NCBI GenBank assembly: GCA_029194665.1
Contig: JARFXO010000002.1
Span: 1 to 64,000 of the forward strand
Length of the DNA: 64,000 nt
Reading direction: 5' to 3'
Source of the DNA: Nitrospira sp.
GTDB taxonomy: Bacteria > Nitrospirota > Nitrospiria > Nitrospirales > Nitrospiraceae
The translations under genes and the position numbers were made by a program. The notes below the pieces were generated by a model, which saw only the letters and a program-made list of their open reading frames with translations, made no database searches and was not told the origin of the DNA. This document shows positions 33,790 through 43,526 of the stretch, piece after piece; the stretch's first letter is position 1; each line of letters opens with the position of its first letter.

Positions 33790-35109
33790 TCATGATGCGA
33801 TGTCCTGTCCGACGGCACTCTCCAGTTGAATCACATTCCGTTGGTAAGTGAACAAGGCTTCAATATAGTTTTGCTGAATCGTCCTCGATGTCCTCGCCGC
33901 ATCGAGCAAATCAAGCAGAGTGACTCCACCGCGTTCATAGGCCCGCTCCACGATCGCAATCGCCGACCGCGCATCATCAAGCACCCCTTCCAGGAACGCT
34001 TCGACCAATCGACGACTTTCGATCAAGTTGCGGTAGGCGACATCCACTTGATTCTCGACTTGATTCAGCGTCTTGTCGAGGTCCGCCCCCGCAACCTGCA
34101 CCGCAGCTTCCGCCTGCATGATACCGCCTTGATTGCGATTGAACAACGGCAGCGGCACACCCAGACTGAAAGCCATCTGATTAGGGTTGTCGGGTCCTTG
34201 CGAGCCTTGGGTGCCATAGCCAGCCCCGACGGTCACATCGGGAATCCGGTACGCTTTGGCGAGCTTCAGTTCGGCCGCGCGCTGTGAGAGCGTCATTCGC
34301 TTTGTACGAACGTCGGGGCGCGCGTCGATGGCCACGGCACGGAGCTTGGCGATGTCGGGATCCCACCGTTTGTAGTTCAGTCCGGTTGTGAGTTCCATCT
34401 CACTCGCCGGGGATACTCGCAACAATTGCCGAAGATCCGATCGGGCCGACTGCGCTTCTTGAATGGCTTGAATCACTTGCGAGTGAAAATCGATAAACTG
34501 TAGCCGGATACGGATCAAGTCGACCTCGGCAATATAACCTTTCTTGAATCGAACCGTATTGACATCGAGAATCCGCGAAAACCGGTCCCGATTTTCTTCT
34601 GCCAAAGCCAGCCGTCTCCGCGCTAATTGAACGCGGTAGTAGGCGTCCTTGAGGGCGAAGCTGAGTTGCCGAACTGCGTCTTCGAAGGCGGCCTCGGCAG
34701 AGTGAAGTCCGAAGTCGGCGCTTTCGATCCGATAACCCCGTTTGCCCGCCAATTCGAACAGCTGCTGAATTTGAGAAGTGATCTGTCCGCTGCTACCCAG
34801 TGTGCGTCCCTGGACCGGGGAACTGACCAGCCCCATAGAGGCAACCGGGTTCGGAAACAATCGGGCGGTAATCTGCTGCCCCTTGCTGAACTCGATCCCG
34901 TATTTCGCGATCAGCAGATCAAGGTTCTGACGTAAAAAGAGCCCGATCGCCTCTTCGAGGCTCAATCGTAGAGCCGGTGCCGGAAAGATTCGTGCAGCTG
35001 GATCTGGACCGACAGGCGTCGATTGCGCAGCCGAGAGGGATTCCCCGGTAAAGCTACTGCTGCTCACCATCGCGAGGCAGAAAAATGTTCTACACAGTCG
35101 TTGAATCAT
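33790..35109 (-). CDS. TolC-family outer membrane efflux protein
   Basis: The product is 439 residues. A signal peptide (LCRTFFCLAMVSSSSFTGES) precedes two TolC repeats of long helices: LRLSLEEAIGLFLRQNLDLL, SFALKDAYYRVQLARRRLAL, and YRNLIESRRLVEAFLEGVLD with ERAYERGGVTLLDLLDAART. It forms the outer-membrane exit duct for the RND pump. It is the first gene of the minus-strand efflux set, divergent from glgC, and ends 40 bp before the membrane fusion gene. Confidence 0.9.
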   Translation of the reverse strand: MIQRLCRTFFCLAMVSSSSFTGESLSAAQSTPVGPDPAARIFPAPALRLSLEEAIGLFLRQNLDLLIAKYGIEFSKGQQITARLFPNPVASMGLVSSPVQGRTLGSSGQITSQIQQLFELAGKRGYRIESADFGLHSAEAAFEDAVRQLSFALKDAYYRVQLARRRLALAEENRDRFSRILDVNTVRFKKGYIAEVDLIRIRLQFIDFHSQVIQAIQEAQSARSDLRQLLRVSPASEMELTTGLNYKRWDPDIAKLRAVAIDARPDVRTKRMTLSQRAAELKLAKAYRIPDVTVGAGYGTQGSQGPDNPNQMAFSLGVPLPLFNRNQGGIMQAEAAVQVAGADLDKTLNQVENQVDVAYRNLIESRRLVEAFLEGVLDDARSAIAIVERAYERGGVTLLDLLDAARTSRTIQQNYIEALFTYQRNVIQLESAVGQDIAS

Positions 35110-35285
35110 TCTCCCAGCACGCCATATGCGGTCTCTGCGGATTATGCGGGAAAGAACCGCGGTTCCCTGGAGGGCCTAGCAACTCATTGCTGTGGAATGG
35201 ATTGTGTTTGCAACAGCCCTGATTTCACGAGGCTGACGAAGTCCAGCAGGAGGAGCTGAAGCCAGCGGAACCTCGTGTTCCGCGA

Positions 35286-35591
35286 TCAGCGGTCCACGCC
35301 GACCTTGGCGTCCGTTTCACGGAGATGCTTCCTGACGCGCACTTTCTCGTGATGTTTGCGGAGCAACTGTCGACGGATAATGTCGCTGTTTTCCGCCACA
35401 ATCCTGACCAGCCGATCCATATCTTCAGCATGATCCCGAACAAGTTCGGACAGTTTCTGCATCTGCCCTTCCAATCTCTCCAGACGCCCTGTCATGTCGT
35501 TCAAGGGATCGGCGGAGGGCTTCACCGAAAGCTTCGCCGCTCGTCGGTTGGTGCTTCGAAGTAGCCCGGTGACAACGACGTCGCGCTTCAT
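35286..35591 (-). CDS. Small coiled-coil protein, highly charged C-terminus
   Basis: The product is 101 residues. After RSTNRRAAKLSVKPSADP there is a central heptad helix (LNDMTGRLERLEGQMQKLSE and DMDRLVRIVAENSDIIRRQL) and a basic tail (RKHHEKVRVRKHLRE). It resembles the coiled-coil protein at 4081-4398 in style. It is divergent from glgC and upstream of the efflux operon. No function is assigned. Confidence 0.55.
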   Translation of the reverse strand: MKRDVVVTGLLRSTNRRAAKLSVKPSADPLNDMTGRLERLEGQMQKLSELVRDHAEDMDRLVRIVAENSDIIRRQLLRKHHEKVRVRKHLRETDAKVGVDR

Positions 35592-35655
35592 GCTGACTCC
35601 TTTACCTCAGACTCTTTTCAACCCGTCGACCAGGTCCGGGCCTAGTATTATCCGC

Positions 35656-36960
35656 ATGAAACTGGAAGTCAACGATTCCGCTTCCTTTCTATTTCCTACG
35701 GGTCCTGCTACAATCCGGCGCGTGAAGAACATTTTCACCATGGTCTTAGCAGGCGGCAAAGGCGAGCGACTCTTCCCGCTGACGGACCAACGTGCGAAGC
35801 CGGCGGTTCCCTTCGGCGGCAAGTATCGTATCATCGATTTTACTCTAAGCAATTGTCTGAACTCAGGACTCCGTAGGATCGTCGTTCTCATTCAATATAA
35901 GTCGCACTCCCTCGATCGCCACATCCGGAGCGGCTGGAATATTCTCAACGCTGAACTCGGCGAATATATCGCTTCCGTCCCGCCTCAACAGCGCATCAAC
36001 GAAGATTGGTATCGTGGCACCGCCGACGCCGTGTATCAGAACCTGTTCTTGATCGACGACGAACAGTCGGAGTTCCTGCTGATCCTCGCCGGCGATCACA
36101 TTTACAAGATGAACTATGCGGAGATGTACCACTGGCTCATCGCCAAGAGCGCGGATGCGGTCGTCGGCGCCATCGACATTCCCGTCCAGGAAGCCACTCG
36201 CTTCGGAGTCATCGCGGTGGATAAAGACTACCGGATTACTCGCTTCGATGAAAAACCGGCGCATCCCATTCCGCTACCCAATGACCCAGCCCATGCCTTC
36301 GGCTCAATGGGTATCTACCTATTCCGTACCAAGGCGATCCGGGAACATCTCATCGCCGATGCACGAGAGGACAGTGCGCATGACTTCGGGAAAAACATCA
36401 TTCCGCGGATGATCAAGCAAGGGCGTGTCTATGCGTTCAAATTTCAAGATGCGAATAGAAAGGCCGTCCAGTATTGGCGCGACATCGGAACGCTCGATGC
36501 CTATTGGGAAGCGAATATGGACCTGGTGGCCGTCGACCCACAATTTAACTTCTACGACTCCGAGTGGCCGATTCGCACGTACCAAGGCCAGTTCCCCCCG
36601 GCTAAGTTCGTGTTCGCGCAGGACTATCAAGGAGGCCGGATGGGCGTCGCTCTCGACTCAATCGTCTGCGGCGGATGTATCGTCTCGGGAGCTCGCGTCC
36701 AGAACTCCGTGCTTTCCCCGAACGTGCGCGTCCAGGATCACGCCGACGTCCGGGAATCCATTCTCATGGAAAACGTGACGATCGGGGAGCATAGCCGTAT
36801 CAGGCGCGCCATCATCGATAAGGATGTGACGATCCCTCCTCATACTGAAATCGGCTACAACCCGGAGGCCGATGTGCAACGGTTCACCGTCACCGACTCG
36901 GGGCTCGTCGTGATCTCAAAGGGAATGAAACTGCATGCCGCCGTCGATCCATCCGGTTGA
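35656..36960 (+). CDS. glgC: Glucose-1-phosphate adenylyltransferase
   Basis: The product is 434 residues from the ATG at 35656; a GTG at 35722 would give the canonical start [20 protein letters not shown] and may be the true one, since neither has a clear ribosome site. Motifs: [20 protein letters not shown] for nucleotide binding, [12 protein letters not shown] for glucose-1-phosphate, [10 protein letters not shown] with the catalytic Asp, and FDEKP. A C-terminal left-handed beta helix ([36 protein letters not shown]) is the allosteric domain. It makes ADP-glucose for glycogen. It overlaps the next gene by 26 bp. Confidence 0.9.
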   Translation: MKLEVNDSASFLFPTGPATIRRVKNIFTMVLAGGKGERLFPLTDQRAKPAVPFGGKYRIIDFTLSNCLNSGLRRIVVLIQYKSHSLDRHIRSGWNILNAELGEYIASVPPQQRINEDWYRGTADAVYQNLFLIDDEQSEFLLILAGDHIYKMNYAEMYHWLIAKSADAVVGAIDIPVQEATRFGVIAVDKDYRITRFDEKPAHPIPLPNDPAHAFGSMGIYLFRTKAIREHLIADAREDSAHDFGKNIIPRMIKQGRVYAFKFQDANRKAVQYWRDIGTLDAYWEANMDLVAVDPQFNFYDSEWPIRTYQGQFPPAKFVFAQDYQGGRMGVALDSIVCGGCIVSGARVQNSVLSPNVRVQDHADVRESILMENVTIGEHSRIRRAIIDKDVTIPPHTEIGYNPEADVQRFTVTDSGLVVISKGMKLHAAVDPSG

Positions 36961-38794
36961 TCTCATCACTGCGCTCCGTCACAAACATCTCACGCCGGTC
37001 ATCGTGTTTCTCACCTCACGCCGGGCCTGCGACGAAGCCATGGAGACCTTTGACCATGTCGATCTCGTACTCCCGCCGGCACGACAAGAAGCGATCGCCG
37101 TCGCTCTTGAACGGATCACGGTTCAACACCCCAGCATTGCCGAGCATCCGTTGATTCCTCTCGTGCGGCGGATCGGGATTGCCGCCCATCATGCCGGACA
37201 TCTGCCTTCTTGGAAAATCGCGATCGAGGAACTGATGCGACAAGGTCATCTCGATGCGGTATTTGCAACGACAACCTTAGCGGCGGGCGTCGATTTTCCT
37301 GCCCGCACGGTCGTGATTACCCAATCGAGCATTCGCAAGTCCCGTGACTTCACCGACCTGACCATCGGCGAAGTCCAGCAAATCGCCGGTCGAGCCGGCC
37401 GCCGCGGAAAAGATCACGTGGGGTTTGCGATCGTGACTCCTTCTCCGTATATCGATCTAGCGGTGCTGACCAAAGGGTTGACCGGACAGCCGGAGGCCAT
37501 CAACAGTCAGTTTACAATCAGCTACCCGATGGTCTTGAACCTCTTGAAGGCCCATCCCCATGAGCAGATTCAAGGAATCTTGGCCAAGAGTTTCGCTCAA
37601 TTTCAACTGAATCAGCGCGCTGAACTTCTCGAGCAAAAACTAGACGCACTCCATGTGCAGATGGAACCGTTCGGTCCTCGCGTCTGCACGGACTGGATCA
37701 CCCAATGGCACACCTTCGACCATGCACGAAGACACCGCCATATGCGGCATCAGACGCACCGATCAGAATCGCCGGAAATCTCGGCTCGGTTGCCGTTCCT
37801 GACGCCGGGCCGTGTCGTAGGACTCGGCAGAGGTCGCGGGATTGTGCTCCGGCAATATCGGAGCAAGGGCCAAAAGAATTCCATGCTCACCGTCTTACGA
37901 CCGGACAGCGCCGTCACCGAATGCCCTGTCACCAGCGTGAAAGAAGTCTACGATCGCACGTACGACTGCGCGGAGACCCCGACCTATCCCTGGTGTTCGA
38001 CCGACACGTTCGATCGACTCAGCCATCAATTAGAAGAACTGCCGTCGCATGTGCCCGAGCTTCCAATACTCGTATCTCTCGGCATCGAACCTCTGCCTGA
38101 TGCCATCGTTCAATCGTTAGGTGACTTCCCCTGCCCGACTTGTCCTTCGCGACCAACCTGCCAGAAAGACTTCGCGACGGCATCGCGACTTCGCCAGGAA
38201 CAACAGCGCCATATGAAATCCATCCAAGCGCTCCGGACCAGTTTGTGGCACCGCTTTCGAGAGCTGGTAGAAGTGCTGCAGAAATTCGGGTATCTCACCT
38301 CGGCGACACAATTGACGATCGAAGGCGAATGGGCAAGGCTGATCCGCATCGATCATTCGCTGCTGATTACCGAACTGATCCGCGCCGAAGCCTTTACCGG
38401 GGCAGACCCGTCCCTCCTCGCCGGCGTCTTGGCCAGTTTGGCACACGATGATGATCGTCCCGGGGCGTTTCCTCGCATCAGTCCTGGGCTGAGTTCCCTG
38501 CTCGGACAGGTTCGAAAATTGGCGGAAAGTTTATCGCCCTACGAAGACCCTCCCCTCCTACGCGCCGATGTGGCGGCGTTGGTTGAGCGTTGGATCAGCG
38601 ATCCCGCCCTCACATGGATCGGACTCTGTCGACTGACCACGATGGCGGAAGGCGATATCTACAGATTACTGGCTAGAACCTTGGAGTTTCTGTCGCAGGT
38701 GCAGGCCTTAAAATCTACGCATCCCGGCCTCGCCGAATCCGCTTCGCAAGCGATCACGTTGATCCGACGCGGGGTGTTGGAGGAACTACCGTGA
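36935..38794 (+). CDS. Second RecA domain and C-terminal part of a Ski2-like helicase
   Basis: The product is 619 residues. It begins with a RecA2 domain: TPVIVFLTSRRACDEAMETF (motif IV region), GIAAHHAGHLPSWKIAIEEL, FATTTLAAGVDFPARTVVI (motif V), and QIAGRAGRRGKDHVGFAI (motif VI). Then follow the winged-helix and ratchet-like parts (FTISYPMVLNLLKAHPHEQI) and a cysteine-rich section CPTCPSRPTCQKD that may bind zinc. No Walker A or DExH motif is present. The missing RecA1 half is encoded by the next gene, so an active helicase must assemble from two chains encoded in reversed order. The start overlaps glgC. Confidence 0.8.
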   Translation: MPPSIHPVDLITALRHKHLTPVIVFLTSRRACDEAMETFDHVDLVLPPARQEAIAVALERITVQHPSIAEHPLIPLVRRIGIAAHHAGHLPSWKIAIEELMRQGHLDAVFATTTLAAGVDFPARTVVITQSSIRKSRDFTDLTIGEVQQIAGRAGRRGKDHVGFAIVTPSPYIDLAVLTKGLTGQPEAINSQFTISYPMVLNLLKAHPHEQIQGILAKSFAQFQLNQRAELLEQKLDALHVQMEPFGPRVCTDWITQWHTFDHARRHRHMRHQTHRSESPEISARLPFLTPGRVVGLGRGRGIVLRQYRSKGQKNSMLTVLRPDSAVTECPVTSVKEVYDRTYDCAETPTYPWCSTDTFDRLSHQLEELPSHVPELPILVSLGIEPLPDAIVQSLGDFPCPTCPSRPTCQKDFATASRLRQEQQRHMKSIQALRTSLWHRFRELVEVLQKFGYLTSATQLTIEGEWARLIRIDHSLLITELIRAEAFTGADPSLLAGVLASLAHDDDRPGAFPRISPGLSSLLGQVRKLAESLSPYEDPPLLRADVAALVERWISDPALTWIGLCRLTTMAEGDIYRLLARTLEFLSQVQALKSTHPGLAESASQAITLIRRGVLEELP

Positions 38795-38827
38795 AAGGGC
38801 GCGAGAAAAGCGCGACAGGCGTGAAAT

Positions 38828-38865
38828 GCGGGACATGGCCGTCTCGCGTTTCGCGCGAGTCCCGC
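38828..38865. repeat. GC-rich hairpin between the two helicase genes
   Basis: GCGGGAC and GTCCCGC enclose inner arms CTCGCG and CGCGAG around a TTTCG loop. The stem is strong and sits 27 bp before the preferred start of the helicase N-domain gene, where it could tune expression of the second subunit. It may also be a REP-type repeat. Confidence 0.5.
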
Positions 38866-38891
38866 CGGTCTCGCGACAACGTGGCTTAGTT

Positions 38892-39947
38892 ATGACTACC
38901 GACGAGCTTGAACAACTGCTTGCACAGCAACCCGTGGCACTCTTGCATCGCCTGGCCCGTGGACGCGTCCATCGGCACTTTCGTGCCGGCAAGAGGCGAC
39001 TGATCGAGCTGCTTCTTCAGCATTCAAGCCAGAATCGTACCGGCTTCGAATCCGATCTACAGACCTTGATCGGCGAACGACACTCTCAGCTAGAGTCCGA
39101 ATCGGCCCACATCCATCATGCTCCAGCGATCGCTCCCAAGAAGGCATCGCCACGCGGAACAGACCCGGACTCCGCTGAAACCGCCATCTCACTATCGGCC
39201 TGGCTGGAAGGCCTCGGCGTTCCTTCTCCGCAACCATTTGTCCCGGACCCATGGCAGAACGAGGCTTTGTCCGCTCTGAATGAAGCCGACGTCGTCATCA
39301 GCGTCCCCACCGGCAGCGGAAAGACGTATGTGGCCGTTGAAGCTGCCCGCCGAGCCATGGAGGACAATCGCACGGTCATTTACACGTCGCCGCTCAAAGC
39401 ATTGTCCAACACGAAGTATACGGAGTTTTCTCGAATCTTCGGTCCCGATACAGTCGGCATTCTTACCGGAGATCGCCAGGAAAACGGGCAGGCGCCGTTG
39501 CTCATCATGACGACGGAAATCCTGCGAAACCTGCTCTACGATGCCGCCGGCGGAGAAATCGATGTGCGGTTAGACACGCTGGGGCTTGTCATTTTGGACG
39601 AGTCACAATATCTCGCAGACCCTGAACGAGGGGTGGTGTGGGAAGAAACCATTATCTTCTGTCCTTCACAGGCCAGATTACTGTTGCTCTCTGCCTCGAT
39701 CGGCAATCCGCAGGACATCGCCGATTGGCTGACCTCAATCCGATCCACTGTCTGCCGGCTCGTGCGTCACAGCAAGCGCACCGTACCCCTCAGAGCCGGT
39801 TATCTGCATCCAAACGGCAAATTGACGCCGCTGTTTAGGACTTTGGGAATCCCCTACGGTCACCCAAACCACCTTCACCCAGAGACCAAACGCCTTTTCC
39901 TTGAGTATGAAGAAGAAACCCTACCGACCGGACGTCCAAGACGATAG
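38892..39947 (+). CDS. First RecA domain of a Ski2-like helicase
   Basis: The product is 351 residues from the ATG at 38892 (an earlier ATG at 38826 lies in hairpin sequence). The first 90 residues are helical (TTDELEQLLAQQPVALLHRL). The RecA1 domain follows: Q-like DPWQNEALSALNEADVVIS, Walker A VPTGSGKTYVAVEAA, motif Ia YTSPLKALSNTKYTEFSRIF, motif Ib MTTEILRNLLYD, motif II LVILDESQYLADPERG (DESQ instead of DEVH), motif III LLSASIGNPQDIADWL. It ends within the inter-domain linker (LRAGYLHPNGKLTPLFRTLG), where fused helicases continue to RecA2. Its partner is the gene upstream. Confidence 0.85.
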   Translation: MTTDELEQLLAQQPVALLHRLARGRVHRHFRAGKRRLIELLLQHSSQNRTGFESDLQTLIGERHSQLESESAHIHHAPAIAPKKASPRGTDPDSAETAISLSAWLEGLGVPSPQPFVPDPWQNEALSALNEADVVISVPTGSGKTYVAVEAARRAMEDNRTVIYTSPLKALSNTKYTEFSRIFGPDTVGILTGDRQENGQAPLLIMTTEILRNLLYDAAGGEIDVRLDTLGLVILDESQYLADPERGVVWEETIIFCPSQARLLLLSASIGNPQDIADWLTSIRSTVCRLVRHSKRTVPLRAGYLHPNGKLTPLFRTLGIPYGHPNHLHPETKRLFLEYEEETLPTGRPRR

Positions 39948-39965
39948 ACTCCCTTTTTCAAGGGT

Positions 39966-40946
39966 TTAAAAAGAGCCGGTCAGTCCGACGATGACACCGT
40001 GGCGGAGAGTTTGAAGCTCAGTGAGAGGAGCGGTCACCGGCTCGCTCCCGATGGGATAACCTTCCCATCTGCCATAATAGGTCCTGTTCCACATGACGCG
40101 ATACCCACCTGTGAGCGAAAGCCGACGGGTCAGCTTGATACTTATTGAGGGCTCGGCACTCGCACCTAATCCGAGGCCCCACATCGAAAAGCTCGGGTCC
40201 TGCTGCAAATCCCTTCGTTGATAATGGATATCCTCGTTGAAGACGATGCTGACCGGCGAAAATGTGAACCTGAAATTTGCGGTGACTCGCTGCATGACTC
40301 GATACTCAAGTTGTCCCCCAACATGGAGCGGCGTAATCCACTGGGTCGTATTCTTGATCGCAGGAAAGCTGGACGTAGGGGGATTGCAACCAATGACCGA
40401 CGAATCGCAAACAATTCGACTAAACCCGGTTGCCTCGTACGTCGTGCTCCAATACTGAAACCCTGCCAGTACATCGAAATGTCCGCGGCCGTCTGGAAAT
40501 TCGACTGCGCGGTACCCCGCATTCGCCTGAACATACCAGGTTCCCTTCCCGGTGATGTCGCTGCTTGTGCGCGAGAACAACCGCTGTCCTGCGAGATAAT
40601 CATCATCGATCAACGAGCCGCGATCAAAGTCCACGGAAAAGGCGAACTCTCCCTGTAACGACAATCGTCGAGTCACATGCACGTTCGCTCCAAGCCCGAC
40701 AAGCTGGGTATCGTTGTCTTTGTAAGTCAGCTGAGAGGTAGGGTCACCGAGTCGAGGGTCGAGCCCAGATGCATTTTGACTCCATTGTGTTTCGCCCGCC
40801 GTAAACAGCCAGGGTCTTATGGACAATTCCAGGCGCGGCCGTACTTGAGGGTTCGGGTCTAGCCCCCAGCTCGGAGGGGGCGAAGCAATCAGCAACAGAA
40901 GAACCATAGATGAACAGGCCGTAGCATGTACCCGCCGTACTTCCAT
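39966..40946 (-). CDS. Outer membrane beta-barrel protein
   Basis: The product is 326 residues from the ATG at 40946, giving a signal peptide (SSMVLLLLIASPPPSWGLDP). The mature protein alternates amphipathic strands (LSLQGEFAFSVDFDRGSLID, GTWYVQANAGYRAVEFP, HFDVLAGFQYWSTTYEA) and ends HGVIVGLTGSF with a terminal Phe, the usual BAM recognition signal. About ten to twelve strands are likely. No specific family was identified, though strand layout resembles omptin-like and other small barrels. It converges with the helicase genes. Confidence 0.7.
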   Translation of the reverse strand: MEVRRVHATACSSMVLLLLIASPPPSWGLDPNPQVRPRLELSIRPWLFTAGETQWSQNASGLDPRLGDPTSQLTYKDNDTQLVGLGANVHVTRRLSLQGEFAFSVDFDRGSLIDDDYLAGQRLFSRTSSDITGKGTWYVQANAGYRAVEFPDGRGHFDVLAGFQYWSTTYEATGFSRIVCDSSVIGCNPPTSSFPAIKNTTQWITPLHVGGQLEYRVMQRVTANFRFTFSPVSIVFNEDIHYQRRDLQQDPSFSMWGLGLGASAEPSISIKLTRRLSLTGGYRVMWNRTYYGRWEGYPIGSEPVTAPLTELQTLRHGVIVGLTGSF

Positions 40947-41378
40947 CAACACACTATCTCTCCACAATGAATGACGATCTGTATAATCGATCTCCAGCCT
41001 TATATGCTGAAACAATTTGTTGCTGCGACCATATGAATCCTACGGGAGCCGATGCAGCATAGATAGGTTTTTTTCAATCTCTCGCAGGCGAGATGTGTCG
41101 CGGAGACGCACCGGATCGTTCAGCACCGGATGTCATGACATAACCACGAGTGGCCAACTTGACCTGTATAGGATCGAACCTCGATTCCAGGCGCGACACT
41201 CAACTCGAAGAGTTTCATGCCAGAGCGCACTACAGATTTTCGCTTCGTCAATTCCCTAGTCTCTGGGATCAGGCAATAAGAAACTCTGAGTAACCATTCT
41301 GGATTTTCTTGTCCCTTCCCAGTCTTTATGAAGGTTGCACCCTTCACCTTCTACAGTTTGGAACATCGATTACCTTCT
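40947..41378. other. Intergenic stretch, right part shared with the second copy of the duplication
   Basis: No gene is supported. From about 41300 the sequence resembles 43530-43612 upstream of the second duplicated gene pair, so the duplicated unit begins around here. Confidence 0.45.
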
Positions 41379-41382
41379 CTAA

Positions 41383-41513
41383 CAGGCTGCGGAAAAACTC
41401 GATTTGTGTGCTTCGACAAGCTCAGCACAAACGAAAAACCTGAGTATATTCAATGACCACTCGGTTCGTCCTGAGGCTCTCGAAGAATAAATGGAGGGTT
41501 TTTCCGCAGCCTG
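41383..41513. repeat. 131-bp MITE with CTAA target duplication
   Basis: CAGGCTGCGGAAAAAC at the left and GTTTTTCCGCAGCCTG at the right are exact inverted repeats. CTAA flanks both sides (41379-41382 and 41514-41517). The equivalent place in the second copy of the duplicated region (43609-43612) has a single CTAA and no insert, which is a preserved empty site. The core includes CTTCGACAAGCTCAGCAC, a widespread short repeat type. Confidence 0.9.
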
Positions 41514-41691
41514 CTAAGTCTCTAAAAATCCGTTTCGCTCATTAGCCTTCCCTCGGCATTACTCTTGCTGACAGTTTTTTCACAGAAAGACGAGCATTGT
41601 GGTGATTCTCTCTGTCCCCCGCTGATCACCAGTGTGGGCATCTTAACACCATTACTTGCTTGTACCTATTCACCTACTAGGAGTGATTCTT

Positions 41692-42282
41692 ATGTTGCTG
41701 CTCAGACCTTTGGCTGGCTCTGTCTCTTGGCAATCGAACATCTCGATGGTCCTCACGACACTTCTGGTTCTCCTCCTTATGTCAGTGGCTGGTTGTGCAG
41801 ATGATGGAGGAAGAGGGCCGATGGTTTCTAGCCTTTCTACGCCAACGGACGCTACAGCAGAATCGGATTCTGATCAAGCTCATCATTCCGCACTGGCAGA
41901 TTCTGACGGAGAAGAAGACCCTACGATCACTATGACCTCGTCTCCAACGGGAGTGACCGCGCATGTGACTTGGGTTCCCCCCCCAAATATGAACGTGGCT
42001 GGTTACAATATTTATTACCGACAGCAACCATCGGTAGAACCAAGTTCAGAGGAATCCGCTTCAGAAGAGTCCAGTTCAGAAGCATCTGTTTCAGAAGAGC
42101 CCAGTTTAGAAGAACAAAGCTCATGTTCTTCCGGGGAAAGCCAGACCGTCGAGGCTCCGGCCGCAACGATTACCGGACTGGAACCCAACACTCGATATTC
42201 TTTCGCTATTCGTGCGTTCAACGAGTCGGAGAGTCTCTGCTCGAATGAGATCACGGCGATGACGCCTTCAGCTCAATCTTAA
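41692..42282 (+). CDS. Fibronectin-III lipoprotein, copy 1
   Basis: The product is 196 residues; TAGGAG lies 8 bp before the ATG. A lipobox (LLLMSVAGC) makes it a lipoprotein. The mature part has one FN3 domain: GVTAHVTWVPPPNMNVAGYN, IYYR, and LEPNTRYSFAIRAFNESESL with CSNEITAMTP. A Ser/Glu-rich insert of about 35 residues (EPSSEESASEESSSE) splits the domain between strands; it is longer than in copy 2. The gene is paired with a BACON-like gene downstream, and the pair is duplicated at 43792-45084. It may display an extracellular binding module. Confidence 0.7.
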   Translation: MLLLRPLAGSVSWQSNISMVLTTLLVLLLMSVAGCADDGGRGPMVSSLSTPTDATAESDSDQAHHSALADSDGEEDPTITMTSSPTGVTAHVTWVPPPNMNVAGYNIYYRQQPSVEPSSEESASEESSSEASVSEEPSLEEQSSCSSGESQTVEAPAATITGLEPNTRYSFAIRAFNESESLCSNEITAMTPSAQS

Positions 42283-42538
42283 AAGTACACATCTCTTGTG
42301 TGAAGGAGACTACCTGATCCAGCCTCCTTCTCCAGCGACAAAAGGGGTTGAGGCATGCGAGAAACTGAACTTTTTCACGCCACATCGTACACAGCATCCT
42401 GTAATGCATCATTCCGTTGCAGCGGGTTGGTGATCCATTAAACCATCTCAACTGAATCGACTGCGACTTATACAGGGCTGTTACAGACGAACATCCGTAG
42501 TGAAACGTCCATCATCGAAGAAAGGCCACATGACACTG

Positions 42539-43258
42539 ATGCAACACTCCTTAATAATGGCGCACATTAAACAAACGGCTCGGTCTCATCGTACGGCTTC
42601 GGCCACACGCTGGTTCTGGCACGTAATCGGCATCACGGCATTCCTTTGCCTGGGGCTCTCTTCTGAGTGCTTGGCGTCCCACACTGTTCGTCCGAGCTCG
42701 CTGACCTACTATGCTGTGCAGGGTGCGACAAACCCACCGAAGCAGACACTAATCTTCACCAAAACCCCTACTTACAAGGCTACGCTCACGGCCTCAGACA
42801 ATGCTACGTGGCTGACAGTGTCACCCACCAGCCAATCTGAGACCACACGTGCGACTCTCGCGGTTGCCGTCAGTATCAGCGGGCGTGCAGCGGGGACATA
42901 CAGAGCAACCATCACGGTCAAGGAGGGCACCTGGTTCACTCAAAGTGTCCCTGTGACGTTGATTGTCTCGCCCGCCACCTCCTCACCCCCTTCGTCACCC
43001 CCACCTGCGACGTCTACAGCCACCCTCACGTGGAACACGAGCACCGGCACTTCGGTCAACGGCTATAAAGTGTACGTCGGAGAAGCGCCCCACCGCTATA
43101 CACGAACCATTAATGTCGGTAACGCCACAACATCGACCGTGAACAGTTTGACCGTCGGCAGGATGTACTATTTCGCCGTCACGGCGTACAATAGTGCCGG
43201 CGAGAGTGCCCCATCTAACGAGGTCAGCAAGACGATTCAACCTATAAACGGCAGTTGA
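42539..43258 (+). CDS. Secreted BACON/Ig-like plus fibronectin-III protein, copy 1
   Basis: The product is 239 residues; the ATG at 42539 aligns with the start of copy 2 (an ATG at 42530 is equally possible). A signal sequence (WFWHVIGITAFLCLGLSSEC) precedes a BACON-like domain (LTYYAVQGATNPPKQTLIFT, ASDNATWLTVSPTSQSE, AGTYRATITVKEG), a Pro/Ser linker, and a C-terminal FN3 domain (VNGYKVYVGEAPHRYTRTIN, LTVGRMYYFAVTAYNSAGES). Both modules mediate adhesion or carbohydrate binding in other proteins; a specific ligand is unknown. Confidence 0.75.
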   Translation: MQHSLIMAHIKQTARSHRTASATRWFWHVIGITAFLCLGLSSECLASHTVRPSSLTYYAVQGATNPPKQTLIFTKTPTYKATLTASDNATWLTVSPTSQSETTRATLAVAVSISGRAAGTYRATITVKEGTWFTQSVPVTLIVSPATSSPPSSPPPATSTATLTWNTSTGTSVNGYKVYVGEAPHRYTRTINVGNATTSTVNSLTVGRMYYFAVTAYNSAGESAPSNEVSKTIQPINGS

Positions 43259-43491
43259 GGTACTGGTAAACGAGCGATCGCCGCATTATCCAACCATTTG
43301 ATGCCATTAACGAATTCACCCTATTGGTGAACTGCGGAGCAGTTGAAAAACCACTCAATTCCGTACCCTATGCGTGAACGTGAGCATCCACTGCCGTTTT
43401 TAGGTTCAATGATCCCACGAAGTACTTCCCTGCAATCCGAGCCACGTGACTCGATTTTAGGGAACCACCATACAGACTGCTCGTAAAAAAC

Positions 43492-43526
43492 GAAGGGCCA
43501 CCCTCTTTCTTGGAGGATGGCCCTTC
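43492..43526 (-). terminator. Strong hairpin with U-run on the minus strand
   Basis: GAAGGGCCACCCTC and GAGGATGGCCCTTC pair around a 7-base loop with one mismatch. AAAAAA at 43485-43490 gives a U-run if read on the minus strand, so it best fits a minus-strand rho-independent terminator, though no minus-strand gene is nearby. It may also end transcripts of copy 1 on the plus strand. Confidence 0.6.
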
